A stretch of 35,154 bases of DNA from Cyanobacteria bacterium RYN_339 (lineage in GTDB: Bacteria > Cyanobacteriota > Sericytochromatia > S15B-MN24 > JAQBPE01): the NCBI GenBank assembly GCA_028287685.1, contig JAQBPE010000343.1, positions 1-35,154 of the forward strand, written 5' to 3'. Both the position numbers and the translations under genes were made by a program. The stretch's first letter is position 1; the number at the start of each line of letters is the position of its first letter. The notes beneath the pieces were generated by a model, which was not told the origin of the DNA, did not search any database, and saw only the letters and a program-made list of their open reading frames with translations. Of the stretch, positions 15,776 through 25,630 are shown piece after piece.

Positions 15776-15791
15776 GGTTGATAAATCAACC
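15776..15791. promoter_or_regulatory. 16-bp operator-like inverted repeat before the Thr-rich lipoprotein gene
   Basis: GGTTGAT and ATCAACC are exact complements separated by 2 bp, 44 bp upstream of the ATG at 15732 and 29 bp downstream of the permease stop. Size and position suit a dimeric repressor site. There is no T-run on the minus strand, so a terminator is less likely. Confidence 0.4.
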
Positions 15792-15820
15792 AATGAAAGT
15801 ACCGCAGCTTGGCAGCTCCG

Positions 15821-16711
15821 TCAAGCGTTCTGGCCTGCGGGCGTGCCTTGTTCGAAGAACCTCAAGTTGATGATGGAGAACACGAGGATGATGACGAAGA
15901 GCACCATCCCAATCGCGTTGGCATATCCCATCTCGAGGTTCTCGAACGACTGCTGGTAAAGGTAATACACGACGGTCGTGCTGGCGTCGAGAGGCCCGCC
16001 ACGTGTCATTACGTAAATCTCCGTGAAGACTTTCAGCGCGGAAATGCTGGAAACGATCGCCACGAACGCGATGCTGGGCAGCATCAGCGGGATCGTGAGG
16101 CGCGTGGTCTGCTGCCAGGGCGAAGCCCCGTCGATGGCGCTGACCTCGTAGATCTCCGTCGGGATCGTCTGCAAGCCGGCCAGGTAGATCACCATGTAGT
16201 AGCCCAGGCCCTTCCAGACCGTTACCGCCATGACCGCCGCCAGGGCTGTTTCCGGCCGCGAGAGCCAGGCAACCTGGGTGCCCGCCAGCCAGGGCAACAA
16301 CAGGCCCACGACGTAGTTCAGCAGCCCGTTCTCCGCGAAGATCCACTTCCACATCAGGCCCGCGACGACCATCGACACCACCACCGGCAGGTAGTAGGCC
16401 GCACGGAAGAAGGCGATGCCCGGGATCGTTCGGTTGACCAGCACGGCCAGGAACAACGGCAGGATGATCAGCGCGGGCACCACGCCCACGAGATACAGCA
16501 GCGAGTTGAAGAGGCTCTTCCAGAACAGCGGGTCGTGGACCATGCGCTCGTAGTTCCGCAACCCCACCCAGGCCGGCACGCCGATGGCGTTGTAGTTCGT
16601 GAAGCTCAGGTAGGCCGCGTGCAACACGGGCCACACCATGAACACCGCCAGGATCAACGTGGCGGGGGCCAGGAACAGGTAGGGGACGGGGCTAAGGCGT
16701 TGCGAGGACAC
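15821..16711 (-). CDS. ABC sugar transporter permease, MalF/UgpA type
   Basis: A 296-residue permease with six hydrophobic segments and the cytoplasmic EAA loop that contacts the ATPase (EIYEVSAIDGASPWQQTTRLTIPLM, about residues 195-219). Family and length are typical of the first permease (MalF, UgpA, LacF) of carbohydrate importers. The start is a GTG that overlaps the end of the binding-protein gene by 20 bp, so the two are co-translated. The second permease (MalG type) and the ATPase that such importers need are not next to it; they would have to be encoded elsewhere. Confidence 0.9.
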   Translation of the reverse strand: MSSQRLSPVPYLFLAPATLILAVFMVWPVLHAAYLSFTNYNAIGVPAWVGLRNYERMVHDPLFWKSLFNSLLYLVGVVPALIILPLFLAVLVNRTIPGIAFFRAAYYLPVVVSMVVAGLMWKWIFAENGLLNYVVGLLLPWLAGTQVAWLSRPETALAAVMAVTVWKGLGYYMVIYLAGLQTIPTEIYEVSAIDGASPWQQTTRLTIPLMLPSIAFVAIVSSISALKVFTEIYVMTRGGPLDASTTVVYYLYQQSFENLEMGYANAIGMVLFVIILVFSIINLRFFEQGTPAGQNA

Positions 16712-17951
16712 GGTCCCAGTCCTCGGCGGCTTGCTTGAGCGCCTCGGCAGGCGTCTGCTTGCCGAGGGCGGCGCGTTGGAGCGCGTCGTCCAGCGCCTTC
16801 GCCAGCTCGTTCTGGTGCGGCAACGGGGGCACCAGCAGGGTGGCGTGCTGCAGCTGTTCGGCGGCGATCGCCCGCGCCTTCTCCTCCAGGCCGCCGCCGA
16901 GGGGCTTGAAGAACGTGTCGGCGGCGGCGGACTTCTCCGAAGGCAGGATCGGCACGATCTTGCAGAACGCCAGCTGGTTGGGCCCGCTCACGATGAACTT
17001 GCCGAGGTCCAGCGCCAGGTCCTGGTGGGTGCTCGCGACAGGGATCACGAGGTTCATGACGCCCACGCCCAGCTTGCCGCTGCCGCCCGTGATCTGGCGG
17101 CCTACGTCGATCTTGGCGTAGAGCTGCGGGGAGTTCTGCTTGATGGTGGTCAGGAACTGCGGCCCGGCCGGGAACACGGCCGTTTGGCCGGCCTGGAAGC
17201 GATCGATCGCCTCGCGGTGGCCCTGCGTCAGACACTCCTGCGGGATCACGCCGTCGTGGATCAGGTCCGCCCAGAACTTCACGACGTCGGCGCCGGCGGG
17301 CGTGTTGAAAGATGCGTGCTTGCCGTCCGTGCTCAACAAGCCGATCCCCTCGGACGCCAGGATCTCCATGAACTTGCCGCGGTCGCCGAAGTTGGGCATG
17401 AAGCCGCGCGCCTTGGTCTTGGCCTTGATGGTGCGGGCGGCCTCGCCCAGGTCCTTCCAGCTGTGGGGCTGGTCGGTCAGGCCGGCTTGCTTCCAGAGGT
17501 CGCGGTTGAACAGCGTGACGGAGGTGGAAAGGTACCAGGGCAAGCCGACGATTTGGCCGTCCACGGTGTTGGCCTGCCAGGCGGCCTCGAAGAACTGGTC
17601 CTTGTACGCCGCGTCCACGGGCAAGGTCTTGAGCGCCTTGGCGTTCGCCAGCTTGTTCGCGAAGGCCGGGTTCAGGTTCACGAGGTCCGGCGCGTGGCCG
17701 CTGGCGGCGGCCGTCAGCGTCTTGTTCTCGATTTCGCTGGACGGCAGGTCGACCCACGTGACCTTGACCCCGGGATGCGTCTTCTCCCAGGCCGCGATCA
17801 GCCCGGTCATGTACGTCTCGAAGGTGGGCTTGAGCTGCATGGTCCACAGCTCGACGCTGTTGCCGGTGGCCTGGTCGGCTTCCTTGGGACAGCCGACGAG
17901 CGTGAGCGCGAGCGCCAAGAGCAGGATGCGGTGGGTCGATGATAGCGGCAT
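16692..17951 (-). CDS. ABC transporter extracellular sugar-binding lipoprotein
   Basis: A 419-residue family 1 solute-binding protein. Lipobox LVGC gives Cys21. The N-terminal lobe has WEKTHPGVKVTWVDLPSSE and GHAPDLVNLNP, and GQIVGLPWYLSTSVTLFNRDLWKQAGL is the usual hinge region of carbohydrate-binding members. It delivers a sugar or glycerol-phosphate-like ligand to the permease encoded directly downstream; the ligand cannot be read from sequence. GGAG precedes the ATG, and an extended -10 box at 17980-17988 gives it its own promoter at the end of ricT. Confidence 0.9.
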   Translation of the reverse strand: MPLSSTHRILLLALALTLVGCPKEADQATGNSVELWTMQLKPTFETYMTGLIAAWEKTHPGVKVTWVDLPSSEIENKTLTAAASGHAPDLVNLNPAFANKLANAKALKTLPVDAAYKDQFFEAAWQANTVDGQIVGLPWYLSTSVTLFNRDLWKQAGLTDQPHSWKDLGEAARTIKAKTKARGFMPNFGDRGKFMEILASEGIGLLSTDGKHASFNTPAGADVVKFWADLIHDGVIPQECLTQGHREAIDRFQAGQTAVFPAGPQFLTTIKQNSPQLYAKIDVGRQITGGSGKLGVGVMNLVIPVASTHQDLALDLGKFIVSGPNQLAFCKIVPILPSEKSAAADTFFKPLGGGLEEKARAIAAEQLQHATLLVPPLPHQNELAKALDDALQRAALGKQTPAEALKQAAEDWDRVLATP

Positions 17952-17979
17952 GGGGGCTCCGGGGGTTCAGGGCCCGCGC

Positions 17980-17988
17980 ATTATATCA
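17980..17988 (-). promoter_or_regulatory. extended -10 promoter of the sugar-binding protein gene
   Basis: On the minus strand the sequence reads TGATATAAT, a consensus -10 with the TGn extension; no good -35 is visible, as is usual for extended -10 promoters. The TGA is also the stop codon of ricT. Transcription would start near 17973, leaving a leader of about 22 nt. Confidence 0.6.
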
Positions 17989-18879
17989 CTCCGGGTTGGG
18001 CTCGCGCGGCGGGCGCCGGTGCTGGCGGTGCTGGCGCAGCGGGCGGATCGGCGCGTCGGGCACGGGGCCGCCCGGATGGTCGTCGGCCAGCACGTTCATC
18101 TGGTCGCCCTGAACGTCGATCAGCCGGCCGTCCAGGAGCTCGACCAGGCAACGCTCGTTGAAGGCACGCAGATCGAGCACGCGGCCCTCGCCCTCGGCGG
18201 TCAACACGCGAGAGCCTTGCGTGGGCAGCAGCTTCTTGGCCTCGCGGTAGGAGTCGACCTCGTAGCTCAGGCAGCACTTCAGCCGGCCGCAGGCGCCGGA
18301 CAGCTTGGCCGGGTTCAGCGAGAGGTCCTGGTCCTTGGCGAGCTTGATGTTGATGGGCATGAACTCCTTCAGGAAGGTCGAACAACACAGCTCCTTGCCG
18401 CACGGGCCCGCGCCGGACAGGTGCTTGGCCTCGTCACGCACGCCGATTTGCCGCAGCAAGATGCGCGTGCGCTTGAAGGTGCTGGTCAAATCTTTCAGCA
18501 ACTCGCGGAAGTCCACGCGGCCGTCGGAGGTGTAGAGGAAGGTCAGCCGGCTGAAGTCGAGCGTGTAGATGGCGTCGACCAGCTTCATCGGCAGCACATG
18601 CCGGGAGATCTTCTCCGCGCAGACGCTATGGGCCTTGGCCTCCTCCGCGAGCTTGACCTCCAGTTGCTGGAGGTCGCTGTCGGTGGCCTTGCGGATGAAC
18701 TTGGCCGTCTCGAGCGGGCCATGCGCCGCGAGCACCGCGTTCGGCATCAGCGTGACGGGCCGGCAGTCCAGGCCGCCTTCGAGCTCGTAGATGACGTGGT
18801 CGCGAGGGCCGACGTCTTCGGGGTTGCTATCGAGGATGCGGATCTCGCCCGGTCGGAACCGGATCGCGAGCTTGGCCAT
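17986..18879 (-). CDS. ricT: PSP1-domain regulator of RNA maturation (RicT/YaaT type)
   Basis: A 297-residue PSP1 protein. The core (about 85-250) contains YTLDFSRLTFLYTSDGRVDFRELLKDL and two Cys clusters, GPCGKELCC (Cys160, 165, 166) and GACGRLKCC (Cys197, 202, 203). In Bacillus subtilis RicT with RicA and RicF binds iron-sulfur clusters and directs RNase Y cleavage of mRNAs. The C-terminal 30 residues are basic and Pro-rich. The order holB then ricT is the same as in Firmicutes. An AGGAAGAG ribosome site lies before the ATG. RicA and RicF genes are not in the window. Confidence 0.9.
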   Translation of the reverse strand: MAKLAIRFRPGEIRILDSNPEDVGPRDHVIYELEGGLDCRPVTLMPNAVLAAHGPLETAKFIRKATDSDLQQLEVKLAEEAKAHSVCAEKISRHVLPMKLVDAIYTLDFSRLTFLYTSDGRVDFRELLKDLTSTFKRTRILLRQIGVRDEAKHLSGAGPCGKELCCSTFLKEFMPINIKLAKDQDLSLNPAKLSGACGRLKCCLSYEVDSYREAKKLLPTQGSRVLTAEGEGRVLDLRAFNERCLVELLDGRLIDVQGDQMNVLADDHPGGPVPDAPIRPLRQHRQHRRPPREPNPE

Positions 18880-18946
18880 GGGGATCTCTTCCTGACAGGT
18901 GGGTCATCCGACCTGTACCCGGTTTAGCCGCTTGCTACGCAGGTCT

Positions 18947-19939
18947 TCAACGCCCGACCAGTTCGCGCGCCAGGTGGTCCAGCACGAGCTTGGCGTTGGC
19001 GTGCCGTTCCAGTTGCTCGCGGGCGGCCTCCACCGCTTCCGCCAGCCGCACCCATTGTTCGGCGGGGCGGGCGGCCGCGGCGCCGTGCAGGCGCGCCATG
19101 TCGTCCGCGCGGACCACGCGTTCCGCGTTGCCGCCGGCGGCCAGCCAGGCCGCGTCGCGCAGCCATGTGAGCATGGCCGCCAGGTGCAGCTGTTGGTCCG
19201 GGCCCGGCAGGGCCGCGAGCTTGTCGGCCCACGCGATCGCCTCCAGCCCCGGACCGGGCGGCAGTTCGATCAACGGCGGCGGCGCGGGCGGCTCCGTGGC
19301 GGCGGTGATGGCGCGGCCCAGCCGTCCTTCGGCCTGGTGGGCAATCAGCCGGGCGCGGGTGGCGTCGAGGCCGAGCGCCGCGCGCAGGTGGGCCTCGATC
19401 GCCTCCGGCGGCGTGAGCCCGAACGTGACGACCTGGCTGCGCGAGACCAGCGTAGGCAGCACGTTCTCCAGCTCGCGGGCCAGGAGGATCAGCGTGGTGC
19501 TGGAGGGGGGCTCTTCCAGCGTCTTGAGCAAGGCGTTGGCGCCGGCCGGCTGGGTTTGGTCGAGGGCGGCCAGGATGTGCACCTGGCGCTCGGCCTGGAA
19601 CGGGCGGCGCTGGACCGCGGAAACCAGCTCGCGAACGATCTCGATCTTGAAGGTCTTCTCGCCCTCGGGCACGTCCCAGACGCGCACGTCCGGGTGTCCC
19701 CCGCCCAGCACCATGCGGCAGGTCGCGCAGGTGCCGCAGCCGCGCTGATCGCAAATCAGGGCGCGCGCGAACAGCATCGCGGCCGTGCGCTTGCCCACGC
19801 CCGTGGGCCCCACGAACAGGTAGGCGTGGCTGGGGCGCAAAAGGGCGCGGGTCAGCCGGCTAGATGCCTGGGGCTGACCCGCGAGAGAATCCAGGGGGTG
19901 CAGGCTACTGCCCGTCGCCGCGCCAGAATTGCAGGCCAT
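18947..19939 (-). CDS. holB: DNA polymerase III delta' subunit
   Basis: A 330-residue clamp-loader subunit. The GQ..A...L block (20-30), HAYLFVGPTGVGKRT with the Walker A motif (44-52), the four-Cys zinc module (Cys63, 68, 71, 74) and NALLKTLEEPP are all in place; SRS replaces the SRC sensor of the ATP-hydrolysing tau/gamma subunit. The C-terminal half is the less conserved clamp-loader collar. The only reasonable ATG is at 19939, inside the end of the upstream gene, giving a 35-bp overlap with no clear ribosome site, so translation probably depends on the preceding reading frame. ricT follows 67 bp downstream. Confidence 0.9.
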   Translation of the reverse strand: MACNSGAATGSSLHPLDSLAGQPQASSRLTRALLRPSHAYLFVGPTGVGKRTAAMLFARALICDQRGCGTCATCRMVLGGGHPDVRVWDVPEGEKTFKIEIVRELVSAVQRRPFQAERQVHILAALDQTQPAGANALLKTLEEPPSSTTLILLARELENVLPTLVSRSQVVTFGLTPPEAIEAHLRAALGLDATRARLIAHQAEGRLGRAITAATEPPAPPPLIELPPGPGLEAIAWADKLAALPGPDQQLHLAAMLTWLRDAAWLAAGGNAERVVRADDMARLHGAAAARPAEQWVRLAEAVEAAREQLERHANAKLVLDHLARELVGR

Positions 19940-20858
19940 GGGCCGGCGTGGCGTAGCAGATGACGCGGCGGTTGCCGTCCTTGCGGGCCAGGTCCAGGCG
20001 GCGGGTGGCCAGCTGGATCAGCGCGCGGGGCGAGGTGGTCTCCACCGTGCTGGACAGGCCAACGAGGGGCTCCAGGATGGCGTGGGAGGCCAGCAGGCGC
20101 TTGCCGAAGCGCTTCAGGACTTCCAGGGCCGCATCGGCCGGGGTGGACGGGAAGTAGAAGAGCAGCTCGTTGTTGTCCCAGCGAACGGCCCAGTCGGTTT
20201 GACGGATGACCTGACGGACGGTCTGGCCGACCTGGCTGTAGAGGCCGTTGACCTCGTCCGCGGGCATGGTCTTGGAGAGGGCGGCGAAGTTGTCGAGGCC
20301 AATGATGGCGACGGCGCCGGTTTCCTTGGAGCGGACCAGGCGCTCGCACTCTTCGCGGAAGCGCTCGTTGAAGTACTGGCGGTTCCAGAGGCCGGTCAGC
20401 TTGTCCGTGCTGGTGCGCTTCGCGACTTCTTCCGTCAGGGCGTAGGACAGGCGCGCCAGGCCCAGCTGCGGGAGGATCATCTTCAGCGCCGCCTGGGCGA
20501 TCTCGCCCTTGCCGCCCGTGACGAAGGCCAGGCCGAACGTCTGGCGGTTGGCGACGATGCCGGACATCCAGGCGCCATCGACGTCCGGGAACTCGCGGAA
20601 GCTCGCGTCCTGCTGGACGGTCTCGAGCTGGTGGCTGTTGACGAAGCCGCCGAAGATGTCGCCAGCGCCGTCCGTGACGGACACGAAGCCGTCCGGCGAG
20701 GGCCACCAGAGGCCCAGCTCGACGTCCGGCGCATACTGCGCGAGGAGCTGCTTGATGTTCTGGTGGTTGTAATCCCACGAGACCGTCAGGTTCAGCTGGG
20801 TCGCGATTTGGACGAGCGATTGGAGCTGAGCGGGCGTCAAGGCGGTCACGGTTTCCAT
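19905..20858 (-). CDS. degenerate GGDEF-domain protein, probably without cyclase activity
   Basis: A 317-residue protein. Residues about 10-140 look like a GAF-type sensor fold. A GGDEF domain follows, beginning with TDKLTGLWNRQYF (151-163) and keeping Asp189 (GLDNF), but the signature itself is DNNEL (228-232) instead of GG(D/E)EF. Loss of both Gly, with Asn in the catalytic position, predicts no diguanylate cyclase activity; such domains can act as ligand or protein-binding modules. There is no membrane segment, so it is cytoplasmic. GAGGA lies before the ATG. It overlaps holB, which ties a signalling-type protein to replication and RNA-processing genes. Confidence 0.82.
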   Translation of the reverse strand: METVTALTPAQLQSLVQIATQLNLTVSWDYNHQNIKQLLAQYAPDVELGLWWPSPDGFVSVTDGAGDIFGGFVNSHQLETVQQDASFREFPDVDGAWMSGIVANRQTFGLAFVTGGKGEIAQAALKMILPQLGLARLSYALTEEVAKRTSTDKLTGLWNRQYFNERFREECERLVRSKETGAVAIIGLDNFAALSKTMPADEVNGLYSQVGQTVRQVIRQTDWAVRWDNNELLFYFPSTPADAALEVLKRFGKRLLASHAILEPLVGLSSTVETTSPRALIQLATRRLDLARKDGNRRVICYATPAHGLQFWRGDGQ

Positions 20859-20916
20859 TCTTCTAGTTCCTCGATTCGGCGGTGTTTGCGGTCAAAGCCG
20901 TGCTACTAACGTATTG

Positions 20917-20952
20917 AACCCATAAACAAGCAAAACTTGCGTTCTGTGGGTT
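20917..20952. repeat. imperfect inverted repeat between gpmI and the GGDEF gene
   Basis: AACCCA and TGGGTT form the outer arms; AACAAG with CTTG-C-GTT around CAAAA forms an inner stem. It lies 19 bp after the gpmI stop and could be its terminator, though no T-run follows. The outer arm runs into TTAA at 20951, which is followed by GTAA 11 bp further (20962), a weak relative of the TTAA-N7-TTAA elements. Confidence 0.35.
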
Positions 20953-20970
20953 AAGAAAAGGGTAAATCTC

Positions 20971-22482
20971 TTAATGCGTGATCAATGTAGAAGCCGTCAT
21001 GGCGTCGGGTTTGGACTGATCGAGCAAGTCCAGGATCGTGGGCGCGATGTCTGCCAAAACGCCACCCTCACGGAGCTTCATTTGCATGCCGGCCACCAGC
21101 AAGGGCACGGGGTTGGTGGTGTGCGCCGTGTGCGGTTGCCCGGTTTCGTAGTCTACCATCATCTCCGCGTTGCCGTGGTCTGATGTCACCAGCGCCACGC
21201 CCCCCGATTTGATGACGGCGTCCACCACGCGGCCCACCGCGGCATCCACGGCCTCGATCGCCCGCACGGTGGCGTCGAAGTTGCCGGTGTGCCCGACCAT
21301 GTCCGCGTTGGCGAAGTTCATGATCAGCACGTCCGCATGGCGGTTTTCCATGGCTGCGGCTGCGGCCGCGGCCACTTCGGGCGCGGACATCTCGGGCTGC
21401 AAATCGTAGGTGGCGACCTTGGGCGAGGGGATCAAGATGCGCTCTTCCAGGTCGTAGGGGTCCTCCCGGCCGCAGTTGAAGAAGAAGGTCACATGCGCGT
21501 ACTTCTCCGTCTCCGCGGTATGCAACTGGCGCACCTTGCGGTCCGCCAGCACCTGGGCCAGGTTGTCCACCAGTTGTTGGGGCAGGTACGCCACGGGCAG
21601 GTTGAGCTTGGCGTCGTACTGCGTCATGCAGACAAAGGTGAGCGCCAGCGCCTTGGGGCGCGGGAAGTCCGTGAAGTCGGCCTGGGTGAGCGCGCGCGCG
21701 ATCTGGCGGGCGCGGTCCGGCCGGAAGTTGAAGAAGATCACGGCATCGCCGTCCTGGATCGTGCCGTGGGGGTGCAGCACCGTGGGGGCCACGAACTCGT
21801 CCGTGACGCCTGCAGCGTAAGACTTCTCGATGGCTTCGGCGCTGGAGCCGGCGCTTTCGCCCATGGCCTCGACCATGGCGCGGTAGGCCTTCTCCGTACG
21901 CTCCCAGTTCTTGTCGCGGTCCATCGCGTAGTAGCGGCCGGACACGGTCGCGACCTGCCCCAGGCCCACTTCCTGCATCACGGCCTCGATTTGCGCCAGG
22001 TACTTGGCCGCGCTCTTGGGCGGCACGTCGCGGCCGTCGAGGAAGGCGTGCAGGTAGAGCTTGCCCACGCCGCGCTGCTTGGCGAGCTTCACCAGCGCGG
22101 CGACGTGGTTGATCATGCTGTGGACGCCCCCATCGGAGAGCAGCCCGATCAGGTGGACGGTCTTGCCGGGCTGCATCGCGGCCATCAGCTTGGGGTTGGT
22201 GAAGAAGCCACCGTCGCGGATTTCCTTGTCGATGCGCGTCAGCTCCTGGTACACGATGCGGCCGGCGCCCATGTTCATGTGGCCGACTTCGGAGTTGCCC
22301 ATCTGGCCCTCCGGCAGGCCCACGGCCAACCCGGAGGTGAACAAGGACGTGTTCGGCCACTTCGCGTTCAAGGCGTCGATGTGGGGCGTGCGCGCGGCCG
22401 CGATCGCGTTGTGGTCCTTGCGGGGGTTGATGCCCCAGCCATCGCACACGATCAGCGCGACGGGACGGGCGATCCGGCTCAC
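20971..22482 (-). CDS. gpmI: 2,3-bisphosphoglycerate-independent phosphoglycerate mutase
   Basis: A 503-residue manganese-dependent mutase that interconverts 3- and 2-phosphoglycerate. Near the N-terminus are Asp14 (VCDGWG) and the phosphorylated Ser64 in QMGNSEVGHMNMGAGR; HAFLDGRDVPPKSA follows, and the C-terminal metal site TSDHGNAEMMVD is intact. The length is normal for the family (about 510). The GTG start overlaps the tpiA stop as GTGA, so the two are translationally coupled. It is the last gene of the glycolytic run. Confidence 0.97.
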   Translation of the reverse strand: MSRIARPVALIVCDGWGINPRKDHNAIAAARTPHIDALNAKWPNTSLFTSGLAVGLPEGQMGNSEVGHMNMGAGRIVYQELTRIDKEIRDGGFFTNPKLMAAMQPGKTVHLIGLLSDGGVHSMINHVAALVKLAKQRGVGKLYLHAFLDGRDVPPKSAAKYLAQIEAVMQEVGLGQVATVSGRYYAMDRDKNWERTEKAYRAMVEAMGESAGSSAEAIEKSYAAGVTDEFVAPTVLHPHGTIQDGDAVIFFNFRPDRARQIARALTQADFTDFPRPKALALTFVCMTQYDAKLNLPVAYLPQQLVDNLAQVLADRKVRQLHTAETEKYAHVTFFFNCGREDPYDLEERILIPSPKVATYDLQPEMSAPEVAAAAAAAMENRHADVLIMNFANADMVGHTGNFDATVRAIEAVDAAVGRVVDAVIKSGGVALVTSDHGNAEMMVDYETGQPHTAHTTNPVPLLVAGMQMKLREGGVLADIAPTILDLLDQSKPDAMTASTLITH

Positions 22483-23249
22483 CGAGCCACCGCCTGGTAG
22501 TTGGCGATCGCCGCGAAGGAGTCAGCCTCCAAGCAGGCCCCACCCACCAGCGCGCCGTCGACGTGCGGCTTCGCCATCTGCTCGGCGATCGTCTCCGGCT
22601 TCACGCTGCCGCCGTAGAGGATGCGCACGCCGTCCGCGGTGGCCTGGTCGGCCAGGCGCGCGAGCGTGTCGCGGATCAGCCCGCAGACGCGATCGGCTTC
22701 CTGCGACTCGCAGGTCTTGCCCGTGCCGATCGCCCAGACCGGCTCGTAGGCGAAGACGACCTTGGCGACTTGTTCCGCGGTCCAGCCGTGCAAGGCGCGC
22801 TGCACCTGCACGATCACCACGTTGTCCGTCAGCGCGGCCTCGCGTTGCTCGAGGGTCTCGCCCACGCAGATGATCGGCGTAAGGCCGTTGGCGAGCGCGG
22901 CTTCGGCCTTCTGACACACGGCTTCGTCGGTCTCGCCGAAGAGCGTGCGGCGCTCGGAGTGGCCCACAATCACGAACGTGCAGCCCAGGTCGGTCAACAT
23001 GCCGGGCGCGATCTCGCCCGTGAACGCGCCCTTGGCGTGCCAGTCCATGTTCTGGCCGCCCCAGGCAATGGCGGATCCCTTGAGCTCCTCGGCCACGGCG
23101 AAGAGCGCCGTGGCGGGCGGGCACACGACGACCTCGGGCCCACCGGCCGCGACCTTGGCGCGCAGCGCGTTGGCCAACTGGCGGGCCTCGGCCACGGTCT
23201 TGTGCATCTTCCAGTTGCCCGCGATCAGCGGGCGGCGGGCGGTACTCAT
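22479..23249 (-). CDS. tpiA: triosephosphate isomerase
   Basis: A 256-residue TIM barrel. Asn12 and Lys14 (GNWKM), His97 (IVGHSERR) and the general base Glu169 (AYEPVWAIGTG) are present, and the phosphate-binding YGGSVKP lies near the C-terminus. It interconverts dihydroxyacetone phosphate and glyceraldehyde 3-phosphate. AAGGGG precedes the ATG, 9 bp after pgk. The 4-bp overlap with gpmI supports one transcript. Confidence 0.97.
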   Translation of the reverse strand: MSTARRPLIAGNWKMHKTVAEARQLANALRAKVAAGGPEVVVCPPATALFAVAEELKGSAIAWGGQNMDWHAKGAFTGEIAPGMLTDLGCTFVIVGHSERRTLFGETDEAVCQKAEAALANGLTPIICVGETLEQREAALTDNVVIVQVQRALHGWTAEQVAKVVFAYEPVWAIGTGKTCESQEADRVCGLIRDTLARLADQATADGVRILYGGSVKPETIAEQMAKPHVDGALVGGACLEADSFAAIANYQAVAR

Positions 23250-23258
23250 GGCAACCCC

Positions 23259-24467
<1,209 letters not shown>

Positions 24468-24477
24468 AAACGCTCCT

Positions 24478-24511
24478 AAAAAAGGTTGGCCGCGCCCCGA
24501 AGGGCACGGCC
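24478..24511 (-). terminator. terminator or attenuator between gap and pgk
   Basis: On the minus strand a 10-bp stem (GGCCGTGCCC with GGGCGCGGCC, one G-U pair) carries the C(TTCG)G tetraloop and is followed by AACC and six T. It lies 10 bp after the gap stop codon. The pgk ribosome site follows directly, so the hairpin probably makes gap mRNA more abundant than the downstream genes. Confidence 0.85.
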
Positions 24512-24521
24512 GGCTGTTGGT

Positions 24522-25547
<1,026 letters not shown>

Positions 25548-25630
25548 TTACTAAGCCTCTCTCTCGATTGGTATCCCGTTTTGCTCGCGACTCCCGGTTA
25601 CTACCGTTCTTGGCCGCAGGCGCTCACACT

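Noticed and set aside
20871-20970. A conventional promoter for the GGDEF gene
   Set aside because: Several TA-rich hexamers occur but none has a matching -35 at 16-18 bp, so no promoter is annotated.
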